DNA of 64,000 nt from Callaeas wilsoni (taxonomy: Eukaryota; Chordata; Aves; Passeriformes; Callaeidae): assembly GCA_013398955.1 (NCBI GenBank), contig VWPU01018609.1, positions 186,001 to 250,000 of the forward strand. The letters are read 5' to 3'. Numbering within the stretch: the first letter of the stretch is position 1; the number at the start of each line of letters is the position of its first letter. The notes below the pieces were generated by a model. It was not told where the DNA came from. It saw only the letters and a program-made list of their open reading frames with translations, and searched no databases. Positions 25,949-39,305 of the stretch are shown here, piece after piece. Made by a program: the position numbers and the translations under genes.

Positions 25949-25990
25949 ATTTTTAAATAATTTTTAATAATTTAAATAATTTTTAAATAA
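25949..25990. repeat. AT-only imperfect tandem repeat
   Basis: Forty-two bases made only of A and T, built from ATTTTTAAATAA- and ATTTTTAATAATTTA-like words in tandem. A C-run ends just upstream, at 25939. Low-complexity DNA with no evidence of function. Confidence 0.85.
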
Positions 25991-27902
25991 ACCACAGTCC
26001 TTCCCCCCATCACAGTGCTGTCAGATCATTTGTCACAGACTGTGCTGGTCAGCTAGGTCCACTTGCAGCCCCTATGCATGCTTCTTTACCTTACATTTTT
26101 GGATGCCCTGTTAGATCAGCCATCAGGAAAGGAGCATAACAGTATTTCTGGGCTTTGCACCAGGTCAGTGTTTGTTAATGTTTCAGCCATGCCAGTGTGT
26201 GCTGGAATGTTCTGTACCTTCTTTGAAAGAAACCTCATCATAAATTCAATTAGCATGAAAAATGAACCATGGCATAATATTTTATAATCACCTACAAAGA
26301 CCCTTTGGTTACAAACCAAACACTGAGCTTCTTTGCAGGAGAATGTAAGTGATATGAGGAAACTCAGTTACCTCCATGGCTCCTGTTGCCACTTGCTCTC
26401 CAGCTTTGGAGAGGGCAAGAATACAAATTCCTTCACGCACCCATTTGCTGGGTGATAACAGCACCAATGACAGCAGTGTTGACAAGGCAGGGCCATTTGT
26501 CAGTCTCTTGCCTGACCTCATTCAGAGCTCAGCTAGAGACGATCCTGATGTCACCAGGCACTGTCACCTGCCTGCAGGGGCTGCCAGCTCAGGACCTCTG
26601 TAGACCCGCCAATGCTCTCCAGAGGGGCAGAGTTCTTTCCATTTGTCAGGCACATCAGTTTGGGTTGAATTTGGGTCACCCAAGCATAGGTTGCCTCCAG
26701 TATCACTTCATCCCACTTCAATCCCACCTAGTCTTCACTTTACTGAGGTGGGAAGCCAACCTTCCCTGGTTAGCTGAAAGGAACTGAGGTACCTGTGGTG
26801 CTGCTTACGTGGTCTTACCACTTGCAGCACAAAGGAGTGCACATCAAATGTGGTCTTCAATGATATGTGTAAAATAAATCAAATTAAAGGAGAAAATGCA
26901 GGTGGACCTACAAGTGCCATCAAGGTATGTGGCAATGCCTGATCCTTCTCATCATAAAACCCTTTTTTTCTTCTGGCTAGATTTTTGTCTGGCTCTGGGA
27001 AAGGCAAGAGGAAGTTTCTGATGCTATTTGTCTCCCCACAACTGAATTGTTTATTTAATTATTTGATAGAGTTTCAGCAAAGTGGTTTAGCCATTTCCAA
27101 GAATGAAACTGGGGGCAGGGGAAAGAGAGAGAAATGTTGTCAAGGCAACAGTAATCCCATTATTTTTTAACTTCTGAGTGTCTGAGTAGGCAACCTTTGC
27201 CTTCTTTTTATGCCATTTTTATACGTAATAGTAATAATGGTGGAGACAATTATTCTCATATCTTTTAAGAAAAGAGCATGCCAGGGTACTAAAGGGACAA
27301 TAAGACATGCATTTGCAAAAAAAAACAAGCTGGCACCTTCACATTGTTGGCTGTGGCATCTGCTGCTGCTATTTTGAAAACAAGTTTTCAGGGCCTGAGT
27401 ACTCTGTTAGCAGCATCTCTTTAAATTGCCCTCCACTTGGACAAGATCAAGACACTCATTTCCCTGGCCTGAAGTGCAGTTGACAACCTCCACACATTTG
27501 GGGCATATGTCAGTGTTCAGCAATCATTTTCCTCCAGATTTTATGGCTCATTGTCGTTTCTCACACAACAAAATATTTTAAATATGGAGAAAGGCTCTGC
27601 TTTATGCTTTGAGGAATGTCCCTGGAGAGAGGATTTTAATTTCTGCATGATGAGGGAGACTTTTAAATCATATTGCATCAGTTACCATTTGTCAGATAAG
27701 ATGTGTTCTTAGTATGAACTGAGCCTACAGCACATTTGTAAAGTGCACTAAGTGAAAGGAAAACAACAATAACAAAAAAAGAAAATAAACTCCCACAAAA
27801 CAACTGGCCTTTCATGAGTCCTGCTGTATTTTCATGTTTCCTTTTCACTCTCCCAGAGTAAGTGAAGTTAGTCAAAAATTTCAAGGGTTTGTTTTTGGTT
27901 TG

Positions 27903-27915
27903 TTTTTTTTTTTTT
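27903..27915. repeat. T13 homopolymer
   Basis: Thirteen T residues preceded by a G/T-rich stretch. Read from the other strand this is an A-run, but no retroposed sequence precedes it that I recognise. Confidence 0.9.
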
Positions 27916-30900
27916 AATTGGGAAAGTACGAGCTTGTCAATACTGGAAGTACACACAGGAATGTAGATCAGATATTTTTTTAGGAAAGGCAAGTAGAGTA
28001 GAAAGTGACAGATCATTTTTTGTGTCTACTTAGAAAATATTTTACTTCCTTTTTTTTTTAAACATTTGTCTATTATTTTTCTTTGAGTCATTTCTTGTTT
28101 TTTAATACTATTGTTCCCTATTGTTACATTTTCATACTGCAAAATATGAAGGCAACAATTCCTAGCAAACAGACTACTGGGCTACAGCAAATGAAACTTA
28201 ATTTTATGCAGGGTTTTGCCTCTAAATCTCTGGCCTCTATGTCAACCCATTTTATTTCTGTTTCTCTGCTCCCAAGGCCATGAAATGGGAATGATGTATG
28301 ATCTCATGGATCAAGAAAATTGCTATCTATTACAAGGCATTATGGAAAAACTTGGGTATATTATTTGAATGTTATATATAAAATGTGTAGCATTTGATAT
28401 ATAACTTATATATTTTTTTTATATAAGTGTTTACCTATGCATAAGAAATCAGATGGGCATGAGAAGGTACCAGACAAGTTACAGGAGGTATTGATATTAT
28501 AGATTTTGTTCTTATTCAGATTGAATGGTCTCCAAAAGCAAGACTCTTTCCACTGCAAAGAAGCCTTCCTTGGCTTCTGCTCTTGTTTTGCAGCACTCAG
28601 CAGGGCCTGTGCGTTTGATTTGCCCTGGGTATTACCCTGCTGTGCTACCACCCACATCAGCAGAGCTTGTCACCTTTCTGCTGTAGGAAGCTGAGCTCCC
28701 ATTCCTTTTTCAAGTATGTTCTGACAACTCGTGCAGCTTTGTACCTTGCTAATACGTGCGTAGGTACTGAATCCAATCCAGCACTGTACACCAATTAAGC
28801 AACTGCTCTTTGAGAACAGATGTGACATTTTAAAAAATCGCAGCAAAACCAATTCCAGCAAAGCATCAATCAAAACATTAGCAGCACTATGAAGAATTTC
28901 TGAGAGTATCAGGGACTATTTTACTACTGCAACAGCAACAAAAATAAAGCCATGGCAGGAAGAGGAAAATAACCTTGTTAAATAACAGCCAAATCAGACA
29001 GTGTGGAAATCTGTTGAGCAGTTACTGGCTGCAAAGGAGTACGTGTGCATACACCACACCACCAGCACAGAGATACAGGATGTTATCAGTACAATGCAAA
29101 CCTTCACTCAGCTGTCATTAAACCACAGGCTGTGCTTGTATTGGGTTGTTAAACTAATTTTGAGATGCATTTCATGGAATCAGCTGTTCTGCTGTATAAC
29201 TTACACCACCTGCTCTCCACCTGACAGGGTTAAGTAAGCCACTTCTTGTCATGTGGCAGCACTGAAGAAACAAAACCACACATGCTTTCTCCTCCTCCCC
29301 AGCCCTCTCAAAACCAGTGTTTTGCTAGTGCACAGAGAACTTAGACCCCACACCTAAAAATGCTTAAATGTGTATTGAATTTTACTATTGAATTTCATAA
29401 TTTTACCTAGTGCAAGATTTAACCTGGCCTTTAATTCTAAAAATGTCAGGATTCCCACCATGAGGAAATCATGCTCTTTTATTTTTGAAGGACTAGGAAT
29501 AAGGTTTTATGCCCACAGAAGTACATTTGACTGTGACTTTTCTCACTGACCATGCATTGATCAAAGACTGTACCAAATAATAATAATTAAGTACACTGCA
29601 TTCCCAAGTGGCGCAGGCAAGAGTCAACAGAGTTCATGCACTTACAACGTGGTCAGTACCACGTTTACTCAATACTAGACTTGAAAAGCAAACATGGATG
29701 CTGTATATCTGTCATTTTAATTATTACCATAGCACTGGCATGGTGGAGAAATCCACAGCTGTGAAACAGCAGCTGGCAGCTGTACTATTCCTAGTGTCAA
29801 AGAGTTGTACCACCTGACAGATTTTTAGCTCTTCCAGAGAAAGGAAGAAATATAAAAGTTTTTTGCAAAGAGTGATTTAAGTCTTGTGGTAGGCACACAC
29901 ATATATACAGTGACATCTCTTTAATAAAGAAGAAACTGAGGGTCAGACACAAGGAAATCAGAGGTCTTTCAAAATGAGACAGTAACCAAAACCAGAAATG
30001 GGCTATAGATTTCCTCTCTCACAGCCTTCCTTAGGACATTAGGACACAGTTCAAACAACAAAAAACAGCAAGTGTGGCAGCATCAAGTAAGCATTAAATG
30101 GGTTTGATGAGATGGGCTCTCCAGGAATCCTGTGCAGCTTTTGGTCTGGTAAGCATTTGCAACGTGCTGAAATGCCCCAGAGCTGCTCTCTTCTCAGCTC
30201 TGCAATGTATCTGACCTTTCCATATCAATTCTTGCACAACGTGGATAGCACGAGAGCTTTAACCAGGCAAGACAAATGCCAACATACATGATTGCAGTCA
30301 CGTCATCTGTCTGGCATGCTTTTGCTCAGGGATTGCCCCAGCCTCATTTGCTGTATAGTGAATGAGTGACACTTTTGCAGATTTAACCTTTGTTTTTTGT
30401 TACTTCTCATTTCTCCGAGTCACAAGGAGTTTATTCTCTGTTCTTGGGCTCACTTGCAAAGAGCACAATTTCCTGCCTCTGCCACAAAACATGCACACAC
30501 AGCACAGAGACACAAGAAACACTCTTATGATTTCTCCTTGGGTGATTTCAAGAGCTCAAGCAGCTAAAAGGAGCAGCGTCTCTGTCTTGTTTACATTCCT
30601 GCTGAGCAGGTACAGGCAGGGCACATATCCATATGTGTCTACCAGGGCACCACTGTGCACACAGAAACTCCTCTGGAAATCGAAGCTCTGCCAAAGGGAA
30701 ACTCAAGGGTCTTTTCAGTGTCTAAGGTGGGGATTAACACTTGCAATTGTGTGCAGATTCTAATTTCCTTGGGGCAACATTTCTCATGCCATAGAGACAT
30801 AATTCTATGGTTTATTTTGCTTCTAGCTACTCATCATACCTCTCATTAAAAGCAAAATAGAATATAATCTTGATTTGCTCTTGCTACTTTACAGATCACA

Positions 30901-33900
30901 CTTTATCAGCAACGCCTTGTCCAGTCTGAGGACACTTTCAAAGCCTTAGCCAAAAAGGACTGTTTTCCACACTTTTGTACATCTGATAACAAAACAGATT
31001 TTTTCTAAGAATGAATATAACTACTTTTGGAAAGTCAGGATTCTTAAAGCATTGCTCACACTAGACATTAGATTTAGACAGAATTGTGAAATCCCAAATA
31101 AGTAGGCATTTTTGAAAATATTGGCAAAATTTGTAATCTTTCTATGTAGGATTTTCAATGCCAAATGCTTAAATAGTGACTTTTATCCCACCCATGGATC
31201 AGTGGTGGCACATGCAGTAAGTTTCAAAAGAACTCTGATCTTGTCTCTCCTTATTCATAGAGATCTCCCTACATATAAATTTTCACAAACTCATTTGTGG
31301 AGTGATCCATGAAAGGAAAGAGTCTCTCAAAACTGAGATGTCAGAAATATTTTGTATGCATGAATCCTCACTCCTTCCCTCCACCAAAAGTATTCAAAGC
31401 ACTATGTTGCTTTATATCTTGAAGACTCTGTATTTTCCCCCATATCAGCCTTCTGTGGGTCAGAAAAATCACCCTGGTCCAAACCCTCTAAGTTCCATGT
31501 GCAGACACAAAGCCTTGAGTGAGATGGGCTCTGTCTTCTTTCCAGAAAGGCCAGAGACTGACTCGTTGCTGGTGTTCATGAGCAGGATTTTGCAGTGCAG
31601 CCACACAAACAGCACCAGGGCCCAAAGGTGTAGTTAATAAGCAGGGATTTTTGAGCCAGGACAATGACTTCCACTTGAAGCCCATGCCTCTATGGCTCCT
31701 CATCTCTTCTCTGGCAACGCATACTTGATTGCTCAAACACGCAGCGCGCGCTTCGCTGCAGATGCCAAAAGGAGGGTGCCCTTGGGATGGCATTGCTGAG
31801 GGCCAAAAATTTCCCTGTCACCAGCTGCAGAGGGACAAACCATCTCTGACTTGTGGGCAGTGTGTGCCAAGGGCATGGACTTCACCGCCGGGGGAGGAAA
31901 GAGGCAGGGAGAGCCAGATCCATCCAGCAGAGAGGAAAAGTAAACAAACAAAGTGAGAATGAAACAGGGCATCTTGGCAAACTGCAAACATCTTATCTAA
32001 CAGGTTCAACACCACCAGTTTGGCACATTGCCACAAGCATTTCTTCCAGTGGCTCCCGGTGTCATATGGCCCAGAATGCCTGCCTTCTCCTGCCGCATTG
32101 CCACATGCCTACTTTGCCATGGCACTTAAAAAAGCCCCAGCTGCATCTGTGCAATTCTTGTGAACCCCTGCTTAGTGCCAACATGTTAATTCTCTTGGAA
32201 ATGTTTGCGACATTTGAATCTAATTGGTCTTGGCAAGGAGGGACAGACACATTATTGCTACTCTGTCAGCAGCTTGCATTGCAGTGACTGGTTCAAACTT
32301 CTAGGGTTTAGCTGGGAAAGAAGCTGAGGGACAAACATACTGGAGCTGTAACAGTTTCCAGTGATGCAATTAGTGTTTGTAGGAAGCCTGCACCTAAAGC
32401 TGCACTCTGACCTTTGCTGTTCAACTGCTTGAAATTTTACACAGTCATTACCGAGAACATAATTTTTCAAACAGTAATTTGAGCAACCGGAGAGTCATGA
32501 TTTCTGCTGTTAAATATTCACATCTAAGTTGAGATGCTGTAGCAATCTCCACTGAAGTGGAAAACTACATGTAAGTGGGGATGTGATGCCTGGATGAGCT
32601 GAAGTAACTTCCTAAACTTATGCATAAAATCTGTGGCTTCATCTAGGAAATGAGCTCAGAAACTGCAAGTTGTGGTCCAGTCCTTGAACCCACACAGACA
32701 GTGGTCATGAATCATTTTGCCAAATGACAGTCCTAAAGAGGACATTTCTGAGAAACAATGAAAACCAAGCTCAAAAAGGCAAACAAACCTCAGTGCTGTA
32801 AAAACCTTCCACAGATCATGTGGAATGAGCACCTGTACATAGCCAGGATTAAACAGACCCTGGAAAGAATTTCTGTCTCTAAGCCAGAGCACCCCAGTGA
32901 ACTCTGGCTATAAACAAAGCCTCACAATACTGTGGGCAGCAACAAAACATCCTTGGCAGCTTCAGCTGTGCCAGAGACAGCTGTGCCTGCTCCCTTTGAG
33001 AAGCAAGGGAGGAAGACTGGGAGGATGTCTATTAGAAGCAGGTACAGCCATCCCCTGTCCTCCTGGCAGCAAGCTGACTCTCCACAGCACTCCCCACCTG
33101 TCTCAATTCCATGTTCACTCTGCCTTTAGTTTTACTTTCTGTCCGGAAGCAAATTTTTTGTAATATTATTATTATATTTTGGGCATCACTGCCAAGAAGC
33201 CTTGAGCTGGCTTTGCAAAGCCCAGTGAAATTCCAAAAAAAGGCATAAGTCTGAGATTTCTGTTAGCTTTGGCTAAGGGATAAATCTCACCTGAGGCATC
33301 CAGATGGCCAACTTCTGCATTCATTGGATCTACTGCAGTTTAAGATAGCATGTCCAAAGATATGTCTCAAGGTTTTCTGTTTCCAAACAGAAAACAAGTT
33401 CAGTTCATGCACAAGCAGAGACCATATCACATTCTCAACCACCTCTTTGTGACGTGAAAAGCATTCTGTGCCTGGAAAGCAAAGGGCTGCAGCAGATGCC
33501 CCACTACAACCCAGAGGTCTTTTCTCCGAGGCCACTGTCTTGCATTGCTCCAAGAATTGCAGATTTATCTCCTCAGTGTGCCAGCTCTTGGTGGACCTAC
33601 CTAGTAAATATGCAAAACATAGCATGACACTTTGACAACTGTTCTGCACGGACTTATCTTAGAGTCCTGTTACCATTCTCCTTCTCAGCTGCAGCAGGGA
33701 AGCCTGAAGAATAGTTTTAGTAATGTTGGTGGGCACGAGCTCTGCCGAGGGCCTCCAGAAGGGCTCTACTTCCCCACACCACCGACAGAGTAACTATGTC
33801 TATTAATCTGTCAACATTTAATATATTATAAAAAACTCAAATGATTTATTGGTTTATTTAGCAGCAACTAAAACAATGAAAAAAAACAAACCAAACTAAA

Positions 33901-34566
33901 AATCAGCCAAATAGAAAGAACACGCTAGTGGTTTGTAACTTAATTTTAATTTGTAGGTCACCCGCTGTCTTCCACTAGAGGAGTTAATACTTTGAGAAAT
34001 TTCATATATGAAGGTCGAGCCTTTAAGAATACGACTTTTATCTTTGGGACAGTTTTGGTCAGAAGTGTGAAATGTTTTCTTTTGAACTTAACTTCTCAAA
34101 TATTTCTTTATCACATAGACATAGACCATAGACTACAAGTTCTGCATCAGTGAACCATAGACTATGTAAGGACATTTGCAGCTGGGAGTAAGAGCATGCA
34201 GATTCACAGCTCTGGGTTTCTGCTGCAAGAGAAAGGGTTGAACAGCAGTTGTTACCAGGCTGGAAATAGAAAGATACAAAATCAAGGGTCTTTGACAAAA
34301 GTCTGTAAAAGCATAGTAAATGTTAAGAATTCAGGTCATCTGTCTTGCCTTCAGCTGGTCTCCCTCAGCAAACCCACATGCATCCCATCTGAAATGAGCT
34401 TAGTGTTCCCCACATATATGTGAGCAAACACACAGAGTATCCAACAAGACAACCATACAATTTACCTGGCAAAATGCACAAAAACTGGCAGGAGATACCT
34501 GGCTGCTACTTGAAAGATAAATGGCAAACTGCCAGTATCCTTCATGCCTAGCTTCACACATCTTTG

Positions 34567-34583
34567 TTTATTATTTATTATTT
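34567..34583. repeat. TTTATTA-type short tandem repeat
   Basis: Two and a half copies of a 7-base TTTATTA unit. It is short and unremarkable apart from being AT-only. Confidence 0.8.
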
Positions 34584-35454
34584 ATGGGGTAGCACAGAGA
34601 AAATTCTACAATGATCATCCTCCATTTAATAAGTGGTACAGTGTGCATGAAAGGGAAAAATGGAAATGACCGTGAGCACCTCCTGCAAAAAAAAGAGCCT
34701 GTAAGAAAACGATTCATACTCTAGAAGCTCTCATGCTGCCTACAGGACTCACACACCAGGACAGTGTGAATTTCTTTGTCCAGAAACAAAGTGTTATTGT
34801 CTCTTCGATTTTGGCAATGTGAAATTCAAGGATAAAGGTCTGGAAATGCTGGAAATCAGGAGACATATTTGAGCAGTAAAGATTTTAACAGGTACTCATG
34901 TGCTGGGCTTCTTCACTCTTCAAGCTCCACTCTTCATCTCATGTCAAGGGTAGGCAACAACCTTTCAGCAAGCTGCTTTGAGACTCAGGGAGATGAGACT
35001 GGATGGCTTTTACAAAAGATGGCAAATGAAAACTAAGGACTTACAGAGTACTGTTAACCTACTAAAATTGGGACAGATACATGAAATGTGAAAAGAGAAC
35101 AGGAAAGAAAATACACTTGTCTACTCATACAGGTTACAGTTTTATCTGTGTTTTATGGACACATACAGTATTGTGACACCTCTTTCCTTACGTTTGGATG
35201 GTTTGTGTATCACTCCTTATTGTTTCAAAGCAATGGTGAGAAAATGGGGGAAAGTATGTTGCTAGTAAAAATTTCTAAGCGTTTCCAGGAATGTTCGCCT
35301 TTCCTGGAGGGAAAAGTTCCAGCTACTATTTCAGTAACCCATCCTGTCACACTGTCAGCTTGTTTGCTCTCGTTTTTAGAAAAGCATTGTACAACAAGCA
35401 CTAAAATCCTCTCCAGCACAGGGAGCAGCTGTACAGCATAAAACTGCAACTAGT

Positions 35455-36172
35455 GCCTACTGAGTCAGACCACTGGCCCATGCCACATGGTATTCTTTTT
35501 CAACAATGAGAAAACAGATGCAGTTTTGGGAAGTGCATGTGAGCGAGGACACATTCTTCACTCTTTTACCCTTGCTGGGAGTGCTAGAGGGCACCTCCTT
35601 GCCGATTACCTCTAGTATTCATAGATGTATCTTATCCCTTTCTGATCTGCTGGTAACATCTGCAGCAAGTTCCAGAAGTTTGATGCTAAATGAAGAAAGA
35701 AATCTGTCCTTTTACTAACTTTAAGTTGATCTTCTACTGGTTTGATCAAGTAGCATAGGCCTACAGTTCCTCACTCAATGTATCCACTGTCTTCATTTTA
35801 TCACAAAACCTTCTGTTTTCCAAACTGAACAATCCCAGATATTTAATCTCTTCTCTTCTCTTAAGGCAGCTGCTCTACCTTCTTGAACATTGTAGCTGCC
35901 CTTTTTCACCTTCACTAAATCCTCCTTGAGATGAGAGACTAGGGTTTCACACGATATTCAAGATGAAGACACATGAGATTTCAAATAGCAGAAAATAAAG
36001 CATCTCCTGTTCTCAACATCCTTCCTGATGATGCTTAAGATTTTTTGGGCTAATTTGTCCGTACTGCACATTGAGTTGATTTTGGCAACAGCAACTCCAA
36101 GATCTTTTTCCTGAGTTGTAATGACTATTTTCTAGGTCAGCATCGTGTAAGCATGATTTAGATTATTAAATT
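35455..36172 (-). mobile_element. Ancient CR1 LINE 3' fragment, antisense, highly diverged
   Basis: This is an old CR1-clade relic read on the minus strand. On the plus strand it opens with GTCAGACCACTGGCCCATG, a diverged form of the GTCAGACCA-TGG-CCAT word that marks the 3' UTR end of old sauropsid CR1 elements. Further on it keeps ordered matches to the antisense ORF2 region: AACTGAACAATCCCAG and TTTAATCTCTTCTC (about 35825-35860), GATATTCAAGATGAAGACAC (about 35953), GCACATTGAGTTGATTTTGG (about 36067) and ACTCCAAGATCTTTTTCCTG (about 36095). Many small indels and substitutions separate it from the younger CR1 copies in this window, and it belongs to a different, older family. No coding frame survives. 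The match is from memory of reptile and bird CR1 consensus sequences. Ends are approximate. Confidence 0.75.
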
Positions 36173-38017
36173 ACCAGTGCAAATACAGAAGTCAAGCATA
36201 TTTTGATATCATGCCTAAAATGAAAATGCAAACCAGCCCTTTTGCCAGTCCTTGGAATATGGATTTATTTCATTCTTTGACAACTTTTACAGACTAAAAT
36301 CTGGTAACAGTTTTCAGGGGAAAAATTTACAAAGTATCTTAGAAAACTTAATTTTGTATCACTTTCGTGGTTGTCTGAAGCACAGCACATTACTTTAAAA
36401 TTAAAGGTCTGCTGACTTTTCAAGACTAAAATTTAAAGGAGACATCCTTCTAAGCTTGGTGAACACTTACTCTTACATTTTTATTTCTATTTGTATAAAA
36501 ATTATAAATTGATTACAAAATTAAGCTTATTTTTAATTTGTTGAGAATTGATTGCATTAGGCATTGCAATTCTTGTAAGTCATGAACTGTCACCCCACAC
36601 AATATATAAACAAGTTATATTCCATGTAACTGCTTCCAAAGATATTCCATCCAAATACTGGATGTTACAGCTAAGTTTGGCAGATAATTTTAAAGGACAA
36701 GGGCAAAACCAAAGCAGGTCATAGGATGAAATTTCCTTATGTGCTGAAGATTGTTGTCAATGTACAATAGGTCTCACTTTTAAACTCTGGCATTGGAGAA
36801 AATTCCAACTATTGTAACCTGGAGCTATATATTTGGTTTGCAGGTATTTTTAGCAGTTCCCTGGACTACTTCATATGTGTATGAAAATCACCTGCTCAGA
36901 TGACTGCTTTTGCTGTACGTGGACTTGACTGTTTTGCTAAATCTGCTCCTTGTTTTCTATCAGGATGTTTTGGAAGTGGACTAGACAGCAGTCCCAACGA
37001 TTGCTACAAAAACAGCATTTGCCAGACAGAGGAACTGATGCTTATGGATTTGTGCCAAAAACAATTGACCTGGGTATCCTGACTGAGTAAATACCAGTAT
37101 ATCACTTGTAAGGGTCTGAGAGAAGTGTATTCATGCCTGGTTCTAAAATTCTGTTCATTGAAACTTTTTAAAGGGAATGAAAAATAAACACACAGAATAC
37201 TCACTGAAAAAAAACTCTAAAACACTGGATGCTTGTTCTACAGTGTGTAAACTGCTGGAATATTTTTGGTCCTTGCCTCTTTATATGACTTCAGTCTACT
37301 AAAACCTGTATGAGCTAATTTCACCTGTTTGAAAGTGCTATACAGGCTGGAGAGAAGATTACCCACTTTAAAACAGCACAGTTCTGTTTCATAGCCCCAA
37401 AAAAGAAACACCTAATCATTTTAGGTTTGTTGTTCCCTTTCCTACCTTCTTCTCACATAACAGCTTGCCTCCTACCTTCCCTACTGAGACCCTGAGCAAG
37501 CCCAAGATATGTAAATGAAATCTTGCAGAGAAATCTTTTTCTCTCTTCTGTGCTGGGACCTTGGGCCTTTGTTGTTTCAATACTCAATGCTCTGCGTCTG
37601 GCAGAGATCTCTTGCCAGCTCTCATGCTAGAGGACTGTGTCTATTCACATGAAAACAGCAGTGAGAAAAAAAAAACCATGGGGAGATGGCGTCTCCCAGT
37701 TTGCTTTATAAGTCTGCCTGGGCCAGCAGGTCTGTGCTTTGCCCCTTCTTCTGGCTCAGACAAGGTCATTCATTACCTGTCCACTGTGTAAAAAGTACAA
37801 GTTTTGGGTTGTGTTGTTTAAAGATAAAGAGAAACTTTGCCAGAATATCCTGAAAATCTATTTGAAAAATTCCATATTTGAGGACAATGCAGACAATTCC
37901 ATTGCCAAGATAATGCCTGCTGAAGGAATATCCTTCACCTCAAGCACACTTTTCTCTGTTGGGTGAGTCTGCTGTTGAAAGGGTTGGATGTGATGGTGAC
38001 AAGGAGATAGAATTATA
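36173..38017. other. AT-rich unassigned DNA
   Basis: No gene is recognised. A pyrimidine tract ending in TTTTCTATCAG at 36954-36964 resembles a splice acceptor and precedes a short open stretch rich in Cys (36965-37082), but I find no donor, no domain and no partner exon. The region at about 37400-37760 is slightly GC-richer. The right edge abuts an antisense CR1. Confidence 0.5.
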
Positions 38018-38460
38018 AAATCACAAAATCATAGAATTGCTTATGTTGGAAAATCCCTTAAAACCATCAAGGACAACTGTTAAACTCACACTGCCAAGTG
38101 CACCAATAAACCATGACCCTTAGCACCACATCTACCACGTCTTCTAAGTACCTCCAGAGATGGTGACTCAAACACTTCCCTGGGCAGCCTGTTCCAGTGC
38201 TTGACAACCCTTTTGGTGAAGAGACTTTTTTCTAATCTGCAATCCAAATCTCCTGTGGTGCAACTTGAGGCCATTTCCTCTTGTTCTGTTGCTTGTCCCT
38301 TGCAAGAAGAGACTGACTCCCACCTGGCTACAACCTCCTTTCAGGTAGTTTTAGAGTGATAAGGTCTCCCTTGATTCTCCCTTTCTCCAGGATAAACACC
38401 CCCAGCTCCATCACCCACTCCTCATAGGATTTGTGCTCTACATCTTCACCAGATCATTCT
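38018..38460 (-). mobile_element. CR1 LINE 3' end, antisense, with residual ORF2 C-terminus
   Basis: The plus strand starts with CAAAATCATAGAATTGCTTA, the reverse complement of the CR1 tail, then runs through the antisense 3' UTR into the end of ORF2. A minus-strand open frame at 38086-38274 still encodes the conserved C-terminal block ([20 protein letters not shown] followed by PSLEVLRRR), which is diagnostic of CR1 ORF2. Further upstream in the element the match continues through CAACTTGAGGCCATTTCCTC, CTACAACCTCCTTTCAGGTA and ACTCCTCATAGGATTTGTGC. It fades by about 38460. It is 5'-truncated and cannot move. It is much less diverged than the CR1 at about 35.5-36.2 kb. Confidence 0.94.
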
Positions 38461-39305
38461 GATTCCCCATACCTCTTGACATGGGTGGAGGATTTCAGCA
38501 GGGGTCTCCAATGGTTTTATCCAAGACAGCAGAGTCTGTGGGGGTACCTTTGTGGTGAGAAGAAAGTGTAGCTCTTTTAAGTTAGGATGTGATGCTGCTG
38601 GGAATCCAGAAGGTCATGTTCCATAACTGGAAACAAATTTCAAAAGCAGACTGATTCTTATTTGATGTTTTCAGACATGTCAGCTTAAAGCTAATCAAGC
38701 AAAGTAATTTTTTCTAGTCCTCTGAGTTCTGAGATAATGTGTCTTGCTGGATAAAGGATTTGATATTAGCCCTACTGTAAACAGCCATGAAATCTGAGAT
38801 GTCTTTTGTCTCCTTGTGATTCATGCAGAGACCTGTAGCATTTTAAGCCCAGCAATCAGTACAGAAACTTGACTTGATCGAGATAAAAATCGTGTTTTAT
38901 TTATTGAAAATTAACTAGCTGTCAAAGAGCTGAGTAAAATTAAAGACTTAAAGAAAAGCTGTGCTAAAAGAAAGGCAAAGAACAAAATTTAATTTCCATT
39001 CTCTCTTGTGTAAGAAGAGAAAATGTGACTTCTTCCTGATTTCTGTATCATCACCTGATGAGAAGCAGCCAGCCTCACTGCTGCTTTCATAGCAACATCA
39101 ACCCCATCGATTCTGCTGGGAGCAAATCTGAGCACGAATGCCCTGAAACAAAGCTATGTGCAATTTCTTCCCACTCAGAACCTGGGACAAATAGTTCCCC
39201 CAGTGCTAGCAGGAGAACTTGCACGAGTGAAGGGAAAAAGATTTTGCTGGATATTCACATACTTCAAATGAACTTTTTTCCCCACATCTATAAGTATAGA
39301 AACAT
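38461..39305. other. Unassigned DNA between CR1 and a tandem duplication
   Basis: I see no gene or recognisable repeat. A phrase near 38500 (CAGGGGTCTCCAATGG) recalls a hAT transposon end, but no partner end was found. An open frame at 39058-39372 runs into the duplication and has no domain. Confidence 0.45.

Larger units (their letters stand above)
21404..35454. other. Long stretch without a recognised gene
   Basis: About 14 kb in which I can name no gene. Points of note are a GC-richer patch at about 22790-23340 with overlapping frames on both strands, a Lys/Arg-rich open frame at 23707-24075, an AT-rich imperfect repeat at 25949-25990, a T13 run at 27903-27915, and an AT-dense patch at 28370-28426. 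There are also GC-richer spots at about 31500-32150 and 32930-33120, a TTTATTA-type short repeat at 34567-34583, and a possible hAT transposon end near 34948. No frame has a domain, signal peptide plus body, or codon pattern I would defend as coding. Confidence 0.5.

Noticed and set aside
29925..29965. AAGAAACTGAGGGTCAGACA, which resembles the core of a MIR SINE.
   Set aside because: The match is about 20 bases with no supporting flanks, too short to call without an alignment.
36954..37082. Acceptor-like TTTTCTATCAG followed by a Cys-rich open stretch beginning GCFGSGLDSS, which recalls the CFG core of natriuretic peptides.
   Set aside because: Only three to five residues resemble the family. 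The conserved ring residues after CFG are absent, there is no signal-peptide exon or donor, and the frame is short.
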